From: Candidatus Omnitrophota bacterium
GTDB taxonomy: Bacteria; Omnitrophota; Gorgyraeia; JABMRJ01
Length of the DNA stretch: 54,019 nt
Direction of reading: 5' to 3'
NCBI GenBank assembly: GCA_016783555.1
Contig: JADHWH010000004.1
Span: forward strand, 1-54,019
Shown here: positions 46,253-54,019 of the stretch, piece after piece
How the letters are laid out: each line of letters begins with the position of its first letter
Position numbering within the stretch: position 1 is the stretch's first letter
Notes under the pieces: model-generated
What the model was told of the DNA's origin: nothing
Database searches by the model: none
Seen by the model: only the letters and a program-made list of their open reading frames with translations
Translations under genes and position numbers: made by a program

Positions 46253-49012
46253 ATGGATTACAAAAATACGTTAAATCTGCCAAAGTCCGATTTCTCAATG
46301 AAGGCGGACCTCCCCAGGAAGGAACCCGTAATTCTTAAGGAATGGGAGAATGCGGGAATATACAGCCTCATAAGGAAGGCGTCTTCCGGAAAGAAGCATT
46401 TTATCCTGCATGACGGGCCTCCGTATTCAAACGGCAACATACATATGGGCCATACGTTAAATAAGATCCTGAAGGATATTGTGGTAAAGTTTAATACCAT
46501 GATTGGCATGGACGCCCCTTTTATACCCGGCTGGGATTGTCACGGCCTGCCGGTGGAGCACCAGCTCTTTAAGGAGTTGGGGCTCTCCAAGTACGATATA
46601 GGGCAGGTCGATTTTAGAAAGAAGGCCCATAAATACGCTATGAGGTATGTGGATATTCAGAGAGACGAGTTCAAAAGGCTGGGCGTATTCGGCGATTGGA
46701 ATAATCCATATTTAACGCTGGACCCAAAATATGAGGCGCAGATTATAACCGCCTTCGGAAGACTGGTCGAGAAGGGATATATCTATAAGGATTTAAAACC
46801 CGTAAACTGGTGCGCTGCATGTGAAACCGCTCTCGCTGAGGCTGAGGTCGAATATCAGGATAAGGTTTCACCTTCAATCTATGTCAGGTTCAAGGTTAAA
46901 GAGAAGAAGAAGCCGTCCGCAGTAAAGGATCTGGGCGACGATACTTATTTTCTTATATGGACTACCACTCCGTGGACGCTGGTCGCCAACGTCGCCATAA
47001 CGGTCCATCCGGACTTTAACTACGTAGTGGTTGAGACCGAGCATGGCAGACTTATAGTTTCGGAAGACCTGATGAATATGACGATGGCAAAACTCTCTTT
47101 GAAGAAGTATAAAACCTTGAAAAAAATTCGGGGCAAAAAACTGGAGGGGCTGGTAACAAGACACCCATTTATAGACAGAGATTCTCTTGTCTGCCTCGCC
47201 GATTATGTGTCGAACCTTGAAGGGACCGGATGCGTTCATACCGCCCCGGGCCACGGCCAGGAGGATTATATTACCGGCAAAAAGTACAAACTTCCCACGA
47301 TTATGCCGGTGGATCAAAAAGGCATCTTTGACAAAGATGCGGGAAAGCTCAAGGGCATATCCGTTAACGAGGCAAACGATATTATACTCAAGGACTTAAA
47401 ATCAACCGGCGATCTTTTGTATAGAGAAGAGATCAGACATTCATACCCGTACTGCTGGCGCTGCAAGAAGCCCATAATATTCCGCGCCACCCAGCAGTAT
47501 TTCATGGAGGTCGATAAACATAATTTAAGAACTAAGCTGCTCGATGTAATAAAGAAGGTAAGGTGGATTCCGAATGTCGGCTCAAGCAGAATATCCGCTA
47601 TGGTCAAGAACAGACCCGATTGGTGCCTGTCGAGACAGCGCTATTGGGGAGTCCCTATCCCCGCTTTTTACTGCGAAAAATGCGACGAGCTTCTCCTTGA
47701 TGCGAAGGTCATAAAAAATATCGCGGGGATAATAGAGAAAGAAGGATCCAATGCCTTTTTTGAGAAAGACCCGGAAGGGCTCCTGCCCGAAGGCACAAAA
47801 TGCAGGAAATGCAAAAACAAGACCTTCAAAAAAGAATCTGACATAATAGACGTATGGTTTGAGTCCGGCGTAAGTCATCAGGCGGTACTTAAGCGCCATA
47901 AACAGTTCCCTTCCGATCTATATTTAGAAGGTTCAGACCAGCACAGGGGCTGGTTTCAATCCGCGCTTATAACATCTTACGCCATAGATAAGACGGCTCC
48001 TTACAAGGCTGTCCTTACGCACGGATTTGTGGTCGATGGCGAGGGAAAGAAGATGTCTAAATCATTGGGAAACGTTATCTCCCCGCAGGAAGTCATGAAG
48101 AGATACGGCGCGGATATGCTGAGGCTATGGGTCGCCTCAAGCGATTACAATGAAGATATCAGATTATCCGAAGAGATACTCAAGAGGCTCGCTGACGCAT
48201 ACCGAAAGATAAGAAATACCTTAAAATACCTGATAAGCAATATATACGACATCGATTTTAAGGAGGCCTGCGCCTATAAGGATATGTTGGCGATTGACAG
48301 ATGGGCGTTGAGCGAGACCAGGAGGCTTGTCGATGGCGTAAAAAAATATTATGAAAATTATAATTTCCATATGGTCTATCGGTCTGTATATAACTTCTGC
48401 ACCGTGACTATGTCATCGATATATCTTGACATTTTAAAAGATAGATTGTATACTTTTCCATCCTCTTCGCGCGAAAGGAGATCCGCTCAGAGCGCAATAC
48501 ATCTTATATTGTCATCTTTGATAAGAATAATCGCGCCTATATTGAGTTTTACGGCAGAAGAGGCCTGGTCGCAGATGCCGGGCGGAGGAGGCGAGAGTGT
48601 CCACCTTACGTCTTGGCCGGAATCAAGCGCGATAAAGCGGGATAAGGATATTCTTTCGAAATACGAAAGGCTCTTTAGGATTAGAGAAAAGGTTCTCCTT
48701 TCATTGGAAAAGAGACGCCAGACTGGAGATATCGGTTCCTCGCTTGAGGCAAAGGTAATATTAACGCCGAAGAGGGACGACGATTATAAGTTTTTGAAAG
48801 ATTTTAAGGGAGAACTCCCCTCTGTATTTATCGTCTCTCAGGTTGAATTAAGGAAGAGAGACCCTAAATCGAAAGATGAATACGGCATAGAGGTGGCCAG
48901 GGCCGACGGTGAGAAGTGTCAGCGCTGCTGGAATTACAGCGTAAGCGTCGGCAGGGACGAGACGCATAAAGATATATGCGAAAGATGCGTAAAGGCAATC
49001 AATAAAATCTAA
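46253..49012 (+). CDS. ileS: isoleucyl-tRNA synthetase
   Basis: HDGPPYSNGNIHMGHTLNKILKDI; DGEGKKMSKSLGN; C-terminal zinc finger CQRCW..CERC. Confidence 0.97.
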   Translation: MDYKNTLNLPKSDFSMKADLPRKEPVILKEWENAGIYSLIRKASSGKKHFILHDGPPYSNGNIHMGHTLNKILKDIVVKFNTMIGMDAPFIPGWDCHGLPVEHQLFKELGLSKYDIGQVDFRKKAHKYAMRYVDIQRDEFKRLGVFGDWNNPYLTLDPKYEAQIITAFGRLVEKGYIYKDLKPVNWCAACETALAEAEVEYQDKVSPSIYVRFKVKEKKKPSAVKDLGDDTYFLIWTTTPWTLVANVAITVHPDFNYVVVETEHGRLIVSEDLMNMTMAKLSLKKYKTLKKIRGKKLEGLVTRHPFIDRDSLVCLADYVSNLEGTGCVHTAPGHGQEDYITGKKYKLPTIMPVDQKGIFDKDAGKLKGISVNEANDIILKDLKSTGDLLYREEIRHSYPYCWRCKKPIIFRATQQYFMEVDKHNLRTKLLDVIKKVRWIPNVGSSRISAMVKNRPDWCLSRQRYWGVPIPAFYCEKCDELLLDAKVIKNIAGIIEKEGSNAFFEKDPEGLLPEGTKCRKCKNKTFKKESDIIDVWFESGVSHQAVLKRHKQFPSDLYLEGSDQHRGWFQSALITSYAIDKTAPYKAVLTHGFVVDGEGKKMSKSLGNVISPQEVMKRYGADMLRLWVASSDYNEDIRLSEEILKRLADAYRKIRNTLKYLISNIYDIDFKEACAYKDMLAIDRWALSETRRLVDGVKKYYENYNFHMVYRSVYNFCTVTMSSIYLDILKDRLYTFPSSSRERRSAQSAIHLILSSLIRIIAPILSFTAEEAWSQMPGGGGESVHLTSWPESSAIKRDKDILSKYERLFRIREKVLLSLEKRRQTGDIGSSLEAKVILTPKRDDDYKFLKDFKGELPSVFIVSQVELRKRDPKSKDEYGIEVARADGEKCQRCWNYSVSVGRDETHKDICERCVKAINKI

Positions 49013-49040
49013 CCCGGTTAGATTTTGAGGAGGTTTTGGA

Positions 49041-49421
49041 ATGGATAAAAGGGAACTCGGAAGGTTTAAAAAGAGACTGCTGAAGGACCGCGCCGATATC
49101 CTCGGGGGTGTGGATAAGATCACCGAAGAGACGCTGAAGAAGTCACAGCGCGATGCGTCCGGCGATTTATCCGGTTATACCTTTCACATGGCGGATATGG
49201 CGACAGACAACTATGACCGTGAGTTCTCTTTAGGTATAGCAGACAATGAACGTGAAACCCTTAGAAAGATAGACGATGCGCTTAGGAGGGTAGGAGACAA
49301 CACGTACGGTAAATGTCTTTCCTGCGGAAAAAGAATCGCAAAAAAACGCCTTATGGCGGTCTGTCACGCGGAATACTGCAAGAAATGCCAAGAGAAAGAA
49401 GAAGCTCAGAACGAGGAATAA
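49041..49421 (+). CDS. TraR/DksA-type C4 zinc finger protein
   Basis: YGKCLSCGKRIAKKRLMAVCHAEYCKKCQEKEE. Confidence 0.9.
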   Translation: MDKRELGRFKKRLLKDRADILGGVDKITEETLKKSQRDASGDLSGYTFHMADMATDNYDREFSLGIADNERETLRKIDDALRRVGDNTYGKCLSCGKRIAKKRLMAVCHAEYCKKCQEKEEAQNEE

Positions 49422-49867
49422 ATCTAACCCTGACCCTGCTTATCTCAATATCTATATTCATCTTGGATCAGCTTACAAAAACATCAATAAAGTATTTGAT
49501 TGCTGTAGGCGACTCCATCCCGGTAATAAAAGACGTTTTCCACATAACGCTGGTCTTCAACAAAGGCGCGGCCTTCGGTATACTCAAGACGCAGAATAGC
49601 TTTTTTATAATAATAGCCGTAGTCGCAGCCATATTTATAGTCTATAGCTTACCACGTCTGAAAAAAGACGAATTTTTTGTAAATACGGCCTTCTCATTAT
49701 TGTTGGGCGGCATCTTCGGAAATCTAATCGACAGATTAAGATTCGGCTATGTAATAGATTTCCTGGACTTCCGTATCTGGCCGGTCTTTAACGTCGCCGA
49801 CTGCGCCATATCGATAGGGGCGGCGCTTGTAGCGATACATCTTTTGAGGTTAAAATTTAAAAGATAG
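49385..49867 (+). CDS. lspA: signal peptidase II (start uncertain; overlaps the DksA-like gene)
   Basis: ISIFILDQLTKTSIKYL...VFNKGAAFGIL...GGIFGNLIDRLRFGYVIDFLDF...FNVADCAISIG. Confidence 0.9.
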   Translation: MPRERRSSERGINLTLTLLISISIFILDQLTKTSIKYLIAVGDSIPVIKDVFHITLVFNKGAAFGILKTQNSFFIIIAVVAAIFIVYSLPRLKKDEFFVNTAFSLLLGGIFGNLIDRLRFGYVIDFLDFRIWPVFNVADCAISIGAALVAIHLLRLKFKR

Positions 49868-49879
49868 CCAGGGATCTTT

Positions 49880-50593
49880 ATGCACAAAATCCTCTTTGAA
49901 ATCGGGCCGCTTACCGTATATTCTTACGGCACCTTCATCGCGCTCGGTTATTTGACAGCGACCATTCTTGTTCTAAGGGGCTGCCCTAGATACGGATTTC
50001 CCAAAGATAAGATGTGGACTCTTCTTACGCTTATTCTCATCTTCGGGCTTATAGGGGCGCGCCTTTTGAACGTCATCTTAAAATTCAAGTTCTATATGGA
50101 GGCCCCCTTGAGCATGATATTTCTGCATAGAGGGGGTTTGGCGATTCAGGGAGGCATCGTCGGCGGTATCGGTATAAGCATATTCTATCTTTTTAAAAAT
50201 AGACTGTCGGTGTGGAAGACGGGAGATTTAATACTTCAAAATCTGCCTTTGGGCCAGGCCATAGGAAGGATAGGCTGCTATTTAAACGGATGCTGTTTCG
50301 GAAGATGGGGGTTGCCGACCCAGCTCTTTATGTCGGCGGGGTTTTTTATCACCTTTATAATTTTAAAATATTTGGCTAAGAAGAGACCCTCTTTCGACGG
50401 CAGCGTCTTTATATCCTATTTTCTTATCTATCCGGCCGTCAGGTTTTTTATCGATTTTTTAAGGGGGGATCTGAGGCCGGTCTTCATGGGTCTTACAGAG
50501 TCGCAGTATATCAGCCTTCTCTTTTTTATCGCAGCGTTTTTTATTTATATCCTTAAGAAAAGACGGCATAATTTTCAAAAGGAAAGAAGTTGA
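49880..50593 (+). CDS. lgt: prolipoprotein diacylglyceryl transferase
   Basis: MHRGGLAIQGG-like (FLHRGGLAIQGGIVGGI), GQAIGRIGCYLNGCCFG. Confidence 0.94.
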   Translation: MHKILFEIGPLTVYSYGTFIALGYLTATILVLRGCPRYGFPKDKMWTLLTLILIFGLIGARLLNVILKFKFYMEAPLSMIFLHRGGLAIQGGIVGGIGISIFYLFKNRLSVWKTGDLILQNLPLGQAIGRIGCYLNGCCFGRWGLPTQLFMSAGFFITFIILKYLAKKRPSFDGSVFISYFLIYPAVRFFIDFLRGDLRPVFMGLTESQYISLLFFIAAFFIYILKKRRHNFQKERS

Positions 50594-51483
50594 AAAATTT
50601 TTCATTTACGGCAGAAGATAAGGATGACAAAAAGAGGCTCGATCTTTTTTTAGTCGACAGGCTCGGTAAAGATTATTCCCGCTCTTTCCTCCAAAAGCTG
50701 ATTCAAGAGGGATACGTTCTTCTTGACAAAAAGACCGCAAAGAGAAACTCAAGAATAAAACCGGGCGATGATATAGAGCTTACCGTCCCGCCGCCGCAAG
50801 AGACAGAGATTATCCCGGAGGATATATCCGTCAATGTAGTATTTGAGGATGAGCATCTTTTAATTGTTGATAAGCCGGCCGGCATGGTAGTCCATCCCGC
50901 CGCAGGAAACCCCTCGGGCACCCTCCTTAACGCGCTTATGTCATACTGTAAAGAGCTTTCTTCTATTGGCGGGAGGCTCCGCCCCGGCATAGTGCATAGG
51001 TTGGATAAAGATACTTCGGGGCTTCTTGTAGTCGCGAAAAACGATTACGCGCATAACTATCTTTCGACCCAGTTTAAAGACCACACTACAAAACGCAAGT
51101 ACATCGCTTTTGTAAGAGGGGTAGTAGAGTTGGACAATGGGACGATAGACCTTCCGATCGGAAGAGACAAAAGAGATAGGCAAAAGATGGCGGTAGGCTT
51201 TACTGAATCGCGGACCGCGGTGACGCATTATAAGGTGTTGAAGAGATTTAATGAGTATACTATGCTCGAGCTCCGTTTAGAGACGGGCAGGACTCACCAG
51301 ATAAGGGCCCACATGCAATATCTGGGCCACCCTTTATTGGGAGATAAGAAATACGGTAAGGTTCACGAAAAGATTAAACGCCAGGCCCTGCATGCGGCGA
51401 CGCTGGGATTTAAACATCCCGCTACAAATAAGTTCATGGAATTCTCATCCGAGCTTCCGGAGGATATGAAGCGGCTTATGTGA
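50590..51483 (+). CDS. rluD: pseudouridine synthase, RluD type
   Basis: S4-like N-terminus; GRLRPGIVHRLDKDTSGLLVVAK; RTHQIRAHMQYLGHPLLGD. Confidence 0.92.
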   Translation: MKNFSFTAEDKDDKKRLDLFLVDRLGKDYSRSFLQKLIQEGYVLLDKKTAKRNSRIKPGDDIELTVPPPQETEIIPEDISVNVVFEDEHLLIVDKPAGMVVHPAAGNPSGTLLNALMSYCKELSSIGGRLRPGIVHRLDKDTSGLLVVAKNDYAHNYLSTQFKDHTTKRKYIAFVRGVVELDNGTIDLPIGRDKRDRQKMAVGFTESRTAVTHYKVLKRFNEYTMLELRLETGRTHQIRAHMQYLGHPLLGDKKYGKVHEKIKRQALHAATLGFKHPATNKFMEFSSELPEDMKRLM

Positions 51484-51496
51484 CTTATATAATTTC

Positions 51497-51524
51497 TTGC
51501 AATAATGATGTTCTATGATATAAT
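51497..51524 (+). promoter_or_regulatory. putative sigma70 promoter
   Basis: TTGCAA-16 nt-TATAAT. Confidence 0.6.
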
Positions 51525-51532
51525 TAGCTAAT

Positions 51533-52396
51533 ATGATGCCGGATAAATTGAATAGAAATTTTTTAATAGGTCTTTCGCTTTTGATAATCGCCAGCGTATT
51601 GCTTTTAAGCAGCACGGTGGCATTTTATATTTTAAAGGAAGCGGAAAAGAGTAAATTAACACTGCTTAAAAATGAGCTGGAGAATGTGGTTGAGATGAAG
51701 GATATCATAGCCGAGGACTTGGAAGAGATTAAGGCGAAGAACAGCGAGCTCGAATTAAAATTAAGCTCTACAAGTGATCAGGCAAGAAAGATTTCGGAAG
51801 AGTTTTCAAAAGAGAAAGAGATAAAAAATCTTATGACGTCGCAGCTGGAGCATGAGAGGAAGAAGACCGAGGAGATGATGTCTCAAGTTTTAAAAGAAAA
51901 AGAAGAGCGCCTGAATCTCTCCTATAAATTATCCAAGGTCGAAGAGGATTACCGCAGGCTTAAAGAGCAGTTTGAATTGCTGCTGGAGGCGAAAGAGGCG
52001 CTGGAAGCGAAGGTCAGGTCTATGATGGAGAAGAAAGGCATAGAGCTTGAGAAGATAGAGGTAAAGAGGGGTTACCGCGTAGAAGAACCGAAGGAAGAAA
52101 AGATTTTTAAACCGCAGATACCCGGCAAAAAAGAGAGCGCCTCGAAGCCCGACACGAAGACAACTGTTTTGGTTGTAAACAGGCAATTCAACTTTATCGT
52201 TACCAACATAGGGAAACTGGACGGGGCAGGCATTGGGTCTGAGTTAGACGTTTATAGGGGCGGCGAGTTTATCGCAAAGACGAGGATAGAAAAACTTTAT
52301 GACAAGATGTCGGCCGCTACTATCTTACCGGAGTGGAAAAGGGCCAGGATAAAAGAAGGAGATCAGGTTTACCCTGTTAGACCTCCTGATAATTAG
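51533..52396 (+). CDS. hypothetical coiled-coil protein with N-terminal TM
   Basis: 287 aa; TM then long heptad-rich region and a small C-terminal domain. Confidence 0.7.
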   Translation: MMPDKLNRNFLIGLSLLIIASVLLLSSTVAFYILKEAEKSKLTLLKNELENVVEMKDIIAEDLEEIKAKNSELELKLSSTSDQARKISEEFSKEKEIKNLMTSQLEHERKKTEEMMSQVLKEKEERLNLSYKLSKVEEDYRRLKEQFELLLEAKEALEAKVRSMMEKKGIELEKIEVKRGYRVEEPKEEKIFKPQIPGKKESASKPDTKTTVLVVNRQFNFIVTNIGKLDGAGIGSELDVYRGGEFIAKTRIEKLYDKMSAATILPEWKRARIKEGDQVYPVRPPDN

Positions 52397-52440
52397 AACT
52401 GGTGAGGAGATCTAATTATATGAAGAGGTCTAACGGGGTT
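52372..52440 (+). repeat. CCCCGTTAGACCT element F5 (coiled-coil gene-aroA)
   Basis: ccctgttagacctcc..., middle aggagatctaatta, right agAGGTCTAACGGGG. Confidence 0.88.
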
Positions 52441-52463
52441 TACATTTCCCAATAGATCCTTCC

Positions 52464-53753
52464 ATGGACGATATAAAAATAAATCCTATAAAGAAATTTG
52501 AAGGCGCCGTCTCGTTAAGAGGCGATAAATCTATTTCTCACCGTTCGGTGATGATAGCATCTATAGCCGAAGGCCAGTCGAGGATTAAGAATTTCTTAAG
52601 AAGCGAAGACGCCCTTTATACAATAAAGGCCTTTAAGCAATTAGGCGTGGCGATAGGCTTATCCAACGATGACATTATCGTTGAAGGAAAGGGGCTTGAT
52701 GGCCTGAAAGGACCGAAAGGAGATATCTATCTTGGGAATTCCGGGACATCTATGAGGCTTCTCTCCGGTGTTCTCGCAGGGCAGAATTTTAAATCGACAT
52801 TGACCGGCGATGAATCGCTTTCCCGAAGACCTATGTATAGAATAATAAGACCCTTAAGACAGATGGGGGCTCATATAAAAGGAAGAGAAGATAATTTTCC
52901 CCCTCTTGTCATAGAAGGCGCAAAATTGAGGGCTATAAGATATAAGACAGAGGTGGCAAGCGCCCAGATAAAATCAGCGTTAATCTTTGCCGCGCTTTAC
53001 GCAGACGGCGTTACAGAGATTGAGGAACCTATAAAATCGAGAGACCATACAGAAAGGATGCTTGGCCTATTCGGGGCAAAGATGGAGATAGACGACCTCA
53101 GGATATCAGTGAACCCGAGGCCCGACTTAAAAGGCAGGTCACTTGCCATTCCGGGCGACATATCGAGCGCGGCGTTCTTTATTATAGGAGCGCTCATTTT
53201 AAAAGGATCGGAGATATTGATTAAGGATCTCTTGTTTAATCGAACCCGATGGGGCATCATAGAGATACTTAACCAGATGGGCGCCGAGATTAAGATAGAG
53301 AATAAGCGTTTCAATGGTTGTGAAGAGATATGCGATATAAATGTAAGGTCAAGCCGCCTTAAAGGCATTACAGTCGATGAGAATAGAATACCGTCTGTAA
53401 TAGATGAGTTACCTATCCTTATGGTGGCGGCTTGTTTTGCGGAGGGCGACACATATATAAAAGGCGCCGGTGAGCTGCGCATCAAAGAGACAGACAGGAT
53501 TGCCTCTATGAGCGCTGCTTTAGAAAGCATGGGCGCGGATATCTCTGTTGAGAGAGACAACATCTTGATAAAACCGACAGCGAGATTAAGAGGCGCTGTC
53601 ATGGACAGCCGGGGCGATCACCGTACCGCTATGTCTCTTGCAATAGCCGCGCTGTGCGCGAAGGGCTCATCCAGGATAAAGAAGATAGATTGCGTAAATA
53701 CTTCTTTCCCTGACTTTTTTCAAGCCCTTGATGCAATTAGTCTTAAAAAATAG
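52464..53753 (+). CDS. aroA: 3-phosphoshikimate 1-carboxyvinyltransferase
   Basis: LRGDKSISHRSVMIASIAEG...GNSGTSMRLLSGVLAGQ...SRRPMYRIIRPLRQMGA...RIKETDRIASM. Confidence 0.96.
   Translation: MDDIKINPIKKFEGAVSLRGDKSISHRSVMIASIAEGQSRIKNFLRSEDALYTIKAFKQLGVAIGLSNDDIIVEGKGLDGLKGPKGDIYLGNSGTSMRLLSGVLAGQNFKSTLTGDESLSRRPMYRIIRPLRQMGAHIKGREDNFPPLVIEGAKLRAIRYKTEVASAQIKSALIFAALYADGVTEIEEPIKSRDHTERMLGLFGAKMEIDDLRISVNPRPDLKGRSLAIPGDISSAAFFIIGALILKGSEILIKDLLFNRTRWGIIEILNQMGAEIKIENKRFNGCEEICDINVRSSRLKGITVDENRIPSVIDELPILMVAACFAEGDTYIKGAGELRIKETDRIASMSAALESMGADISVERDNILIKPTARLRGAVMDSRGDHRTAMSLAIAALCAKGSSRIKKIDCVNTSFPDFFQALDAISLKK

Positions 53754-54019
<266 letters not shown>

Noticed and set aside
52997-53602. 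201-aa minus-strand ORF within aroA
   Set aside because: Shadow ORF opposite a confidently identified gene.

Overview
54 kb of a bacterial chromosome with densely packed + strand genes; an uncultured PVC/Omnitrophota-like lineage is only an inference. Contents: leucine/lysine biosynthesis (leuCDB, asd), a tRNA modification/translation block (truA, rsmE, mtaB, dnaG, rpoD), a c-di-GMP associated segment (GGDEF protein, GEMM-I riboswitch, LapG-like peptidase), two tRNAs, rnpB, lpxA, a dcw cluster (mraZ to ftsA, no adjacent ftsZ), then proC, mtnP, ileS, lspA, lgt, rluD, aroA and the start of mreB. The most unusual content is a set of structured repeats at gene junctions. (1) Five copies of a multi-hairpin element (ends AATGAG...CTCATT; TTACGAAAAATC hairpins; central CCCTTGACATTTTG hairpin). 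Stems show compensatory changes, and one copy carries a GIY-YIG nuclease ORF in the central hairpin loop. (2) Five copies of CCCCGTTAGACCT...AGGAGGTCTAACGGGGTG. In four of them the right arm supplies the Shine-Dalgarno and GTG start of the next gene, and most contain a degenerate middle arm that could pair alternatively. (3) Palindromes of the type GTAGG[G/T]CAC..GTG[C/A]CCTAC, found between genes and inside a riboswitch stem. (4) Repeat-derived helices inside RNase P RNA. All identifications are from reading the sequence; no searches or folding were run.
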